Shown piece by piece: positions 1 through 9,996 of a DNA stretch of 64,000 bases. The stretch spans positions 1,210,318 through 1,274,317 of the forward strand of contig CM037462.1 of assembly GCA_021014325.1 (NCBI GenBank), given 5' to 3'. The notes below the pieces were generated by a model, which was not told where the DNA came from, made no database searches, and saw nothing but the letters and a program-made list of their open reading frames with translations. The DNA is from Plazaster borealis (taxonomy: Eukaryota > Echinodermata > Asteroidea > Forcipulatida > Labidiasteridae). The position numbers were made by a program, and so were the translations under genes. How positions within the stretch are numbered: the stretch's first letter is position 1; the number at the start of each line of letters is the position of its first letter.

Positions 1-191
1 CTGCAAACCTTACTTTCACCATGCAAAGTTTCAAATCATATTAGGCCTATGGTGTAACTGTGAAACTTATAATTTTAGAAGATTAATTTCATACCGTGCA
101 GAGTTTCAAATCCTATCAAGAAAGAATGTTAATCGATAAGTTTCCTTGAAATTAGTTAATGATATTGTTCTTATCATTCTGATTACACAAG

Positions 192-3100
192 GTTGCCTCT
201 CAACTTGTCGGCAAAGTGGAATCCCAGAGTAATGAATTACAACCCTGCGATAATATTAGTCTCTGGAGAGCTAAATGCGATATAGCCTGGAAAGACCTAA
301 CCATAGATAGTTCCTCTCCTGTTGGCAAGGGCTGCTTCACTGGAGTGCGCATGGGCAGTGTCAAGATCGAGGGAAAGATCACACAGGCAGCGATCAAAAC
401 ACTCAAAGGTAAGTTGACTCAACCCAGATGTATTTTGATCTCGCTCGCCATTGTTGCTTTACTAGAGGGGACGACACGGGGAACGAGGTTGATACATGCT
501 GACTCCATCTTTATCGGATCCCATGTATATATACCATCTTTATGGTCCAGTAATCCACCTTTTCACACTGACCATCCTTTGTGCTCACTACCTTTCTCTG
601 ATTGGTCGTTGGCCACCATATTGTCTATGAATTAATAGTTTTGATTGGCTATAGTTTTCCAGCTTTTTTTCTGGATACCTTCCCTTAATCCTTTGCTAAG
701 GCCATCTCCCCTACAAATGTTATATATATATTCATTTCAATATAATTTACATAAGTTCATTCAAAGGAACCAATCTAGTCCATGTTTCATTATGAAGTAT
801 CGGATTTGGGACGAGCCAGTTTAACGACAGAAAAAAAATTGTAGCTCCACCATAACCATAAGTCTACAGGTGGGAAACTGCTTTTTGACTTAACATTACA
901 CAATGAGGCCTAATTAATTTTTAAAACTTTCAACAAATATTTTAACGATGTGACAATCTATTTTTATGTTAATTTCGGTAACTTTGCCCGTCTTAAATCC
1001 AAGCTAAACGGTAGTACGTCATCTTAATTCACCTCGTCCATAAAATAACATAACATTCTCAATGGTCAACAGTTCTCTGCGGTGATATTAGAATGACGTG
1101 TTTCTCTATTAAAAATAATATGTTAATTATAAAAAATTATGTCTTTGTCTGAACCACATTCTGATCAATTTCTTCATGACGATGAAGCCGATGTTCCCAG
1201 GAACGCTATTGATGACCTAGTGAGAGAATTTCTGACTATGAGAATGATTGGGCCACACCCAAATATTGTCGCCATGTTGGGTGCATGTTTCCATGAAGGT
1301 AAGAATAGGCCTACTGAATTTATAATAAAGTAGTCATTTTTAGGAATAATCGATCTCCGTTAATTTATAGAAGTACCTCGGTAATACCTAGTTTGTAGGA
1401 TTTACAGAGACAACAATTCTTTTCAAATTAGAAACAAAAAACTAAGTACAACCTGACATTTTGAGGTGCACTAAGGTGTTTTGGAGACGAAGTTGAATTC
1501 CAACGCAACAGTTTGTAAATTGAATTAAATTACCAGCCTGTACTATCAAAGGCTAATTTGTTTCTAACCCTGCTGGCATTTGTAATGTTTTGATCTTTCC
1601 AGGAGACAGACACCTCTAAACCCCACCTATGTAAACAAAACAAAAAAACAATTGGCAAGGTGACCACAGAAGTATGAAAGACAAAAAGACACACACCTAA
1701 ACAATAATACAATGGAGTTACTTTTTGTCACGTGATACAATAATAACTACATTTCCTTGTAAACAATTCATTTGTGGCGTGTCGTAGCCGAGCGGTTAAG
1801 AGCACCGGACTCAAGCTCTGGTGTTTCTGGTCATCGGAGTGAGGGTTCGAGTCCCAGGCATGACACTTGTATCCTTGAGCAAGATACTTTACCATAATTG
1901 CTTTGTCCTTCGGATGGGACATTAAGCCGTAGGTCACGCGTGCTATGATTGGTAGTGCCCGTAAAAGAACCCAGAACACTTATCGTGGCAGAGTAGGGAT
2001 TAACCCCGGTGTTTCTGGTTCACATAGCAAGCACCCTTGTTTACAGGTTTCCTCAGGCTTGCGAGCTACAGTGATTAAGTTCATTTATGAGGCATCCTTG
2101 GTTTCATTACCAGAAATCATATAATAATAATTTGTATCCAGGCGCTTTGTACATGGCGACCGAGTACCTTCCTAAAGGCGACCTCCGTACATTCCTCCGG
2201 AGTAATCGTCTTGTTCAGCTCAGACCAAAGCAGTCGAACACTGAGGGCGAACACCCACTGACCTCCTCTAACTTGCTTCAATTAGGTGTCGAGGTGGCGA
2301 AAGGGATGGAGCACTTGTCTGAATGTGGGGTAAGCTTTTTTAATGAAACAAAATCAGCATTTCTACGGCATTAATGCTTTAACATCGTTAGGTAATCGGC
2401 AAGGTCTTACACTGTTTCATGTTAGTTTTTGGAGGATAATTATTCAAAATCAATGGTTCGGTGTTGTTTAAAACGCTCCGAGCAGCCACGGGGAAATTTG
2501 TACATGCTGGATCCCCGGGGAGCGCACGAGAGGCACGGGTGAATAACAGTGTTTGGGGTGCAATATTCTTGTTCTAATGGTCTAAACAGATGATAAGATG
2601 TTCCCTGGACCCACGCAATAAAGATTGAAGCATTCTGGAAATTTACACATTGGTTCACTACTAATTTTCAAAACATAGTACATTTCGAAAGGATTAGGTT
2701 TTTGTGCACACAAAAGGATTTGTGTGTGCACGTTTGCAGCTTTCCCACACTATTTTTCAACCTCTGGGTTCACTCACCCAGGTGTTTAAAGGTAGTTCAA
2801 AATCAGCGGAATTGATCCACACATTTTGTAGTTAGTAAAAAAAAAATATGAAGCTGGTCCTCGCGCCTGCTCCACGTGGCTGCTCGGAAGGAGTTACCAC
2901 GTGGCGCACGTGTGATTTCAAAGAAAAAAACGTGTAACTGATGCCGCTAGCCTCGATATCAGACTCCAGATTATGCCAAAGTGGTACCTAAAAAACCAAC
3001 CAACACATTAAGCCAGAGCCGTGTTTTCTTTTTCGCAGATCATTCATCGAGATCTTTGTGCCAGGAATGTTCTTCTCGGGGCTGACATGACGGCTAAAAT

Positions 3101-6100
3101 CGCTGATGTGGGACTTTCCAATAGAGACAGAAGCACCCAGCAATATTCGGTAATGTCTTAAATGTCATTATTTCTACAAAGTCAATGTCTTTTCCTATTA
3201 TTGAATCAAGTTTGTTATAAGTTGGATCTGGAAGAAATGAATACTGAGGCAACAATATTTTAAGGCTCATAGGAAAAAACATGTTTGATATTAGATCTTT
3301 AAAGATACATCTCTTTTTTCGGACGTCTTTCAGTTCCACAATTCTTATTTCATGGTCGGTCTTTTTACTTCCAATTTTTGTGGTATTCAGGTTCAACGGA
3401 TTGCAACTCGATGGTTGGCCATTGAATCATTGACACTTGAGATTCACGTGTGTAAGAGTGACGTGTAAGTAGAATTCAAAAGAATTTGTAAGACATTCAT
3501 TCATTTAATACTGATATAAATACAGTAGATCGCCGCTAACGAGCAATGCGGGATCAATCTTTCGGTGTGAGCTATTTGCCTCCGGTCCAGTGCAGATGAA
3601 CGCAATAATGGCGTCCGAGAGAAATGAGACATGAAGTGCCCCCGCTTTGTTGTTGCTACCTCAGTCGACCGTATTTATTTATTGAAACTGATATCGATAC
3701 TACACCGAGTTATGATAATAATAAAAAACAGTCGTCTAGTTGAGCAACCGTGTAAACAAGATACTGAAATAGTCGATGCACTCATGCAAAGAGCTGAGAT
3801 GATAAAAGAGACAGTGGTGCGGAACGGAACTTGACCGTATCTGCTAAAAAGTCGAGGCTGTATACTGCTTTTACGGGTACCGCGGGGGAAGGGGGGGACA
3901 ATCCACGGGTACCGGTATAAGGTGGGATTGGAACCAACGACCCAACATTCTAGAGTAGATCTTGTCCACTAGACCACCGAGCGTGCCTGATGACGACAGA
4001 CCAGTTCGAATCATGTAAATTGGTCTGCTTATAACAATACATTTACCTTGATTAACTATTTTATTGAAACAATATTTTATGGATGTATATACTTCTTATA
4101 GTTTTATTAACGAAGGTTATCAATAAACAATCGATAAATCTCTTTGCATTTTTCCTTGCAGTTGGTCGTTTGGGATCTTGCTATGGGAGATAGTAACGTT
4201 TGGTATGTGCTGATATTGATACTCATTCCAAAACCGATATCGGTAAAACTTTGAGCTATATCTCGTATTCATTTGAAATAAAAGACGAAGTTCTCCAGAT
4301 TGCAAGAAGATCTTTAGCTAACGGATCCAAGCAACGACTGTACCCCCTTCGTGGGTCCTATAGGCTGTTTTATTCCTATCATGGGATTATGTTCCAAGTT
4401 CCAGAAGCCAGGGCTGCAGAACACACCCAGTTTGGCGCCAGTCTGAAACGAAGTTCTGACCAGCAAAGTATTTTCCCCAGACATTCCGGTGTCCCAGGGA
4501 AATCTGTCCCCCGGAGATTCTGTCCCCATACGGGAAATTAACGTGGGTTGGAGGAGGAGGATTCAAAAGAGGGCGCTATCAGAAGAAGTTTGTACACAGT
4601 TCGCCGTATGGGATGGGGGGACAGAATCTCCGGGGGGACAGAATCTCCTGCCACACCGGCTTGCTCTATGGTCAGACTAACCAAGAAAGTTTAATCTAAT
4701 TGATTGGAAACGATAAGTGGTTTATCTCAGTCTATTGTTTATAAATTGTGTCTTATTGTTATGGAACTTTTGACCAGGTGGAACACCCTATCCAGACCTG
4801 GAAAGCAGAGACCTTGCGGGTCAATTGATGAGTGGCTACCGTTTACCGAAACCGGAAAACTGTGCCGACGAACTGTAAGAGCATTTTAATTTAGAAAAGT
4901 TGTGGGGTTTTGTTCTACGAGGCAATCTAAATCAGCGCCGAAACAAGGGTAACATTTTTGGGGGCAAAAGGGGGTGATTTTTTTTTTTTTTTAGAGGGGC
5001 ACTTCTGGCCAATAAAAACGGCAGTTTCTGTTTGCATTTCTCTTTAACAGTCCCCTTTTCAGCGCTCTTGTTATGCCATTTACTGTTTTTTTAAAGGATA
5101 ATCTGACGTGAGTGTAAAAATAAATACGTTGTCTGCGTGTAAGTGGAAAGAAAACAAATTAACATTAAAATATATCAGATTAAAGTTTATAAAATGTTAG
5201 ATTTGACTCTGGTAATTTTTAATCTCAAAAGTCCAGATTTCAGGGGCACTTCCCCCCCCGTGCCCCCCCCCCCCAGTAACGCCACTTTTCAGGCAACCAA
5301 CTTCAATCAATGTACATGAGAAATACATAAATAGCACGAGATACAATTTTCTGACAGTGTCTAACTTCCCTATTTAAGTCGATTGAAAATTGAAATGTGG
5401 TTGCTCTTCCAACTTGAAAATCGCTTGAAAACGGTTGCAATCAATTTTGTTTTATTTAACGTGTGGTAAAAAAACTGTAATAATAATTCCCAGTAATATA
5501 TGATTTGATTTCCGTTCTTTGTATACAATGGTCAGGTATGATTTGATGTTAAGGTGCTGGCAGTTGGAACCAAAGGATCGACCAAGCTTTCAAGATATTG
5601 GCAAGGACCTTCTGCAGATGATCATCGCATCAGAAACTCACGTATGTTAGCATTGTTTTTGGTTTATAAGACGGTTTACTAACTGTGTATGCAAATACGG
5701 CATCGTTTTACAGGCACCATTGGTCTTTTTCAGATAACAGAGACAGTGTTTCTATATGATTATAGGGTTATATAGGTTATAGTTTGGTGCATGGTTAGGG
5801 TGTGACGTGTCGTGGCCGAGCTCTGATGGTTGAATCATCGGAGTGTGGGTTCGATTCCCGGTCATGACACTTGTGTCCTTGATCAAGGCTCTTAACCATA
5901 ATTGCTTCTCTTAACCCAGGTGTAAATGGGAGCCTGGGAGGGCTGGGACGGTTTTGTGTTGGATTAACTCCTCAGCGCTAATGCAGCTTAGGGTTGCATG
6001 CTCCCGAGGGAGTTGAGAAAGTTGGAGGAATGGTCTAGCCTTAAGTATGGCCGGTGAACAGGGATAACAATGCTGTCTTGATCTATCTACATACATGTGC

Positions 6101-6312
6101 GCTAGGGTTAGGGTTGTTATAGAGTATGATTCGTGTACAAGTTTATATAGTCATTATATACTGTCATTGCAAAATGCATAAATTTACCATAAGCATTTCA
6201 AATCTTTCATCATGTTTTCGTTTTGTCTGAACAGACGAAATCACCTCCCATCTCATCACCCACCATCTACGAGGAATTCGGCTTCATCGATCTGGAACTG
6301 GACGACAGATAA
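192..6312 (+). CDS. Tie/Tek-like receptor tyrosine kinase, 3' part (kinase domain and C-tail)
   Basis: Nine exons join in phase: 192-408, 1188-1298, 2142-2329, 3039-3149, 3391-3464, 4162-4202, 4778-4874, 5536-5641, 6235-6312 (TAA). They encode 340 visible residues. Seen: glycine loop GKGCFTGV, AAIK lysine K69, alpha-C glutamate E86, HRDLCARN at 175-182, DVG in place of DFG at 195-197, activation-loop Y208, RWLAIESL, SDVWSFGILLWE and a TIYEEF tail. Known of the family: AAIK, a kinase insert after the hinge, RW(M)AIESL, GGTPY and a terminal YExF are shared with vertebrate Tie1/Tie2, so Tie-like is favoured over FGFR or VEGFR. The enzyme would phosphorylate tyrosines on itself and on cytosolic partners at the plasma membrane. 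Signal peptide, ectodomain and membrane helix must lie left of the window. Exon starts at 192 and 1188 were chosen by phase and are the least certain. Introns hold SINEs and MITEs. Kinase call is firm; Tie subfamily is about 65% sure. Confidence 0.93.
540..735 (+). repeat. Dispersed repeat, possible retroelement 3' region
   Basis: This intronic stretch matches 45490-45700 closely, starting from a shared TTATGGTCCAGTAATCCA and running through similar 'gattggctatagttttcc' and 'ccttcccttaatcc' blocks. The other copy continues into a GAATT-rich tail typical of retroelement ends, so this is probably a truncated copy of the same element. Family not identified. Confidence 0.55.
1779..2075 (+). mobile_element. 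tRNA-Leu-derived SINE (copy 1)
   Basis: The head folds as a tRNA. GTGTCGT at 1779-1785 pairs with ATGACAC at 1860-1866, an A box GCCGAGCGGTTAAG is present, CAA sits in the anticodon position, and there is a B box GGTTCGAGTCC. A non-tRNA body follows ('ttgagcaagatactttacc', 'gtaaaagaacccag') and is shared with 56654-57068. It lies in the kinase intron before exon 3. The shared body beyond the tRNA is why it is called a SINE, not a functional tRNA gene. Confidence 0.8.
2467..2900. mobile_element. Foldback MITE, 'CTCCGAGCAGCCACG' family (copy 1)
   Basis: The left end CTCCGAGCAGCCACG is mirrored by CGTGGCTGCTCGGAAG at the right end. The interior matches the copies at 21066-21552 and 25098-25563 (for example 'gaagcattctggaaatttacacattggttcac'). 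There is no coding capacity. It lies in the kinase intron between exons 3 and 4. Confidence 0.75.
4494..4652. repeat. Short inverted repeat, 'GGGGGACAGAATCTCC'
   Basis: 'CTGTCCCCCGGAGATTCTGTCCCC' pieces near 4505-4527 are mirrored by two direct copies of GGGGGACAGAATCTCC at 4616-4649, which could fold into a hairpin. It lies in the kinase intron after exon 6. It is probably a foldback element; its borders are not resolved. Confidence 0.45.
5807..6105 (+). mobile_element. tRNA-derived SINE, head partly deleted
   Basis: The element starts GTGTCGTGGCCGAGCTCTG. Most of the tRNA D-arm and anticodon region is missing, but the B box (GGTTCGATTCCC) and the ATGACAC acceptor partner remain. The body ('gtccttgatcaaggctcttaacc', 'cccaggtgtaaatggg', 'gagggagttgaga') is shared with the SINE at 54270-54490 plus 55337-55455. 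It lies in the last kinase intron. Confidence 0.75.
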
Positions 6313-6643
6313 TTTAGTTTGTGGAGCACACCGGCTCTTCTTCCGAAGGGCCCTCCCCCTCCCCTCCCCTCCATGCCAGAAAAAAACCAATGCCATTTTC
6401 TGGAGGAATCAAATACAGCCCAAAGCCTCGAGGTCATTAAACCTTTTTACAATAGAATGCAGCTATAAGTTGCATTCTTTCCAAGTTACAAATTAATGAC
6501 TGTTCTTTACACACGTACAAAATATTATTGTAAAACGAATCATCTTTGTATGTTTTTGTAGGATGAATTGCGAAGGGAATAGATATTTAATGTTTTATTA
6601 TATGTTTAATGTTTTTTTATGCCCAGCCCCTGGAGGATATTGA

Positions 6644-6649
6644 AATAAA
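6644..6649 (+). promoter_or_regulatory. Probable polyadenylation signal of the kinase gene
   Basis: AATAAA lies about 330 bases after the TAA of the kinase gene, giving a 3' UTR of reasonable length. No competing signal is seen closer to the stop. Confidence 0.55.
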
Positions 6650-7310
6650 AATATGAATATTCATAACTTTTTACTATTTACAATTGCCTGAATCTTATCG
6701 ATTTTCTTCATAAATAACATTATTGTTTCTGTTATCCTTTTTTAAATTCTGATATCTAGAGGTATTCTAGCTTCACAGAAGGCGTATGTTCTGTGTATCA
6801 GCATAACATTACTCAGCACCACGAGAAAAGATCTTAGACCATTATTTAATAAGCTGTTGAACAAACGAATCGGTTCAGCACATAAATAATTCGCTTAGTA
6901 AAACAAAAGGTATTGCAAGCTATAAGCTGCCATTTAATGTACTACAGGTAACATTGCTTATGGGTGGTCTGTCTTCAAGTTGTTTAGCAACAATTATCTT
7001 CGGTTAAGACAACTGTGATTGCACGAGCGCCATCTTAAAAAAATACCGCAATGCATCTTGGGAAACCGAGTTCGGTTAAACAATTAATCAAGCAGCCAAG
7101 ATGGACGCCATGCTGTAGTTTACATGTAACCATGCCAGGTTTTAGTAGTGTGTACCGCATTGCTTCAAAATCAGCGCGCCATAATTGCCGATTTTGCTTG
7201 GACTCGGAAGCCATCCCGAATCCTTTGCGCGCCGATCATGCGCATGGGGGTAAAGTTTGCACTGACCTGGACACATTTTGCAATATTTTAAGAGCAAGTT
7301 TATTCTAACT

Positions 7311-8307
7311 CAGGAATATCTATAATATTATGAAATATTATTACGAAGTAATATCTTGTTCTTGTTGAACCTTTTACTGTAAATAAAAAATGCTAAAATA
7401 CACCCTGAGTTTCGATTTAGCAGGAATACCTATAGTATTATGAAATATTATTACGAAGTAATATCTTGTTCTTGTTGAACCTTTTACTGTAAATACAAAA
7501 TGCTAAAATACACCCTGAGTTTCGATTTAGCAGGAATACCTATAATATTATGAAATATTATTACGAAGTAATATCTTGTTCTTGTTGAACCTTTTACTGT
7601 AAATAAAAAATGCTAAAATACACCCTGAGTTTCGATTTAGCAGGAATACCTATGATATTATGAAATATTATTACGAAGTAATATCTTGTTCTTGTTGAAC
7701 CTTTTACTGTAAATAAAAAATGCTAAAATACACCCTGAGTTTCGATTTAGCAGGAATACCTATAATATTATGAAATATTATTACGAAGTAATATCTTGTT
7801 CTTGTTGAACCTTTTACTGTAAATAAAAAATGCTAAAATACACCCTGAGTTTCGATTTAGCAGGAATACCTATAATATTATGAAATATTATTACGAAGTA
7901 ATATCTTGTTCTTGTTGAACCTTTTACTGTAAATAAAAAATGCTAAAATACACCCTGAGTTTCGATTTAGCAGGAATATCTATAATATTATGAAATATTA
8001 TTACGAAGTAATATCTTGTTCTTGTTGAACCTTTTACTGTAAATAAAAAATGCTAAAATACACCCTGAGTTTCGATTTAGCAGGAATACCTATAATATTA
8101 TGAAATGTTATTACGAAGTAATATCTTGTTCTTATTGAACCTTTTACTGTAAATAAAAAATGCTAAAAATAAAATACACCCTGAGTTTCGATTTAGCAGG
8201 AATACCTATAATATTATGAAATATTAGTACGAAGTAATATCTTGTTCTTATTGAACCTTTTACTGTAAACACAAAATGCTAAAATACGCCCTGAGTTTCG
8301 ATTTAGC
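7311..8307. repeat. Satellite: nine copies of an AT-rich 110-bp unit
   Basis: Units start with CAGGAATA at 7311, 7421, 7531, 7641, 7751, 7861, 7971, 8081 and 8197, an exact 110-bp step except for one 116-bp unit carrying a 6-bp insertion. Copies differ by only a few bases. Each unit contains a small palindrome (AATATTATTACGAAGTAATATC). No ORF spans it. It lies between the kinase gene and the last exon of transporter A. Confidence 0.95.
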
Positions 8308-8496
8308 TTTATGTACGTAAACAGTCCAACGAACCCACACACATCAACCGTTACATCTTACAGGTAAAAACAAGTTACACAATTTAAAAATCGATTTCAG
8401 TATAAAATAATTATTTCCAATGACACCAAACTTAAGATAAGAATAAAAGCAAACACGCCCAGGACTCGGCAACCATTGACGATGCAAAGTTTGGAA

Positions 8497-8650
8497 GCTA
8501 ATGGGGACTTTTGGGACGCTAGGTGGCAGCAGACTTACCAGGTAAATCCATTGTTATCGGTAATGTGCGCATGCTCAGAACTATACGTAAACAATGGAAA
8601 TTTACCTGGTAAGTCTGCTGCCACCTAGCGTTCCAAAGTCTCCCATTTGC
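8497..8650. repeat. Foldback element, about 60-bp arms
   Basis: The left arm (8497-8556, with GGTGGCAGCAGACTTACCAG) is mirrored by the right arm (8590-8650, with CTGGTAAGTCTGCTGCCACC), leaving a loop of roughly 35 bases. It looks like a short foldback MITE in the 3' flank of transporter A. Confidence 0.8.
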
Positions 8651-8789
8651 TGCTGGGATGGTCGTCAGAAGAGCCCAAGCTTTCAGATTATGAAATATTC
8701 CGGTTCAATACATTTTTCTTATCCATTCTAATTGGTCCAATAAATTATTTTATCAATACAGCCATGACGTCATATTGAAGAACACTAGC

Positions 8790-8953
8790 TCAAATTTGCA
8801 CATGGGTTGGTGTCGTTGCTATACAGCATAGACTACCTGATCGTAGCCGCCTTCGTATTGGTATGGACAGAAATAACAATGCAGAGCAAACAAACATGGC
8901 GGCGTTGACTACAAGACTGAAAGTGTAGGTGCCAGTGACGTCATACAACCCCC
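8790..8953 (-). CDS. Terminal exon of SLC16-like transporter A
   Basis: The acceptor TTGACAG precedes 8953. With the single base left by exon 5, the exon reads GGLYDVTG, a membrane helix, then [10 protein letters not shown], a short tail and TGA. It matches the last exon of transporter B (29818-29658) almost residue for residue in the GGLYD and IPIRRRLR blocks. No other candidate last exon is visible between 8.95 and 20.5 kb, so it is assigned to gene A. The alternative is a stranded relic of another copy. Confidence 0.8.
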
Positions 8954-9956
8954 CTGTCAACAAATGAAACAAACTTATCAGAAACAATATTCATCTAAAT
9001 AGCGTCCCGCTAGTGTCCAATGATTTCATTGGACAAGGTGCGCAGGTTTGCATGTAATGTTGTTTATGTTGTTTATACACAATGTAATGGTAGCAACTAC
9101 CAGGATCCTGCCAGTTGCTCAAGGCCGCTATCTGGCGTTATTCACGAGCCTCGAAGTGTGACGTCAGATGTTCGGGCTACCATGGATATAGACCCATTGC
9201 ACAACGCGCAGCGTACTCACGGCGCCTATCCTGGGTGTCATTTTGGGTGTCAAAATCGTATACAAACATGCACAAAAGAGAGTTTTGACACCCAAAATGA
9301 CGCGCATTATCGGAGGCGCGTTCTGGGGTCTATAGAAATCAATAGGTCCCCCTTGCATAACGCGAAACGCTACAGATAAGCTAAGGTCACGCGCACGTTT
9401 TTACGCACAGAGAACAGCTATCGTCTAATGATCTGCCTCCTTTTTTTGAGTGTGACGTCATATGCAATGGGTCTATAGAGCAAGGGAGGCATGTGAACGG
9501 ACCATAGAGCTATATATATTGACTAGAGCGCTAACTCCCCGTTATACACGCACTTAGGTTTTGATGCCGTGTGGGCACAACCATGTTTATGTACAAACCA
9601 ATACAAAAGCTTGAAATTGTGTACGGCAATTGTACGGCTATTTGCATGATAGTGCGTTTGTTCTTTTCTATGCGTCATCGAACCAAATATGCAGCAAATG
9701 TGAACGCATAATCTGCTGATGAGCGTACAAACTGCGAGCGTCATGTGCGTTATGTTTAAAAGGCGCGTTTGCGCGTATACGGGGTTTTTTAGTTCGTCAT
9801 TCTTGCCGGCATATTGTGTATCGTTGAAGCAGATTTCGCTCTTTTCCCCTTGACATCTTGAAGCATTGAATCCTCACCTGTTTACAAAAGCCATATGAGA
9901 AATGATCGTTTAATAGATTAAATATGGCGCGGGGCCTTATTAATGTCACGATTGAC

Positions 9957-9996
<40 letters not shown>

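Noticed and set aside
1779..1866. A tRNA-Leu(CAA) gene
   Set aside because: The cloverleaf head is followed by a conserved body shared with other copies, and the array and other copies show the same head in decay. This fits a SINE.
4200..4680. Overlapping ORFs after kinase exon 6
   Set aside because: They lie in an intron and cross an inverted repeat. Kinase exons 6 and 7 join in phase without them.
7051..7308. 85-codon ORF with several cysteines
   Set aside because: Resembles no domain I know, is isolated between gene and satellite, and has no splice partners.
7311..8307. CRISPR-like array
   Set aside because: Whole 110-bp units repeat with no unique spacers, in a eukaryotic setting.
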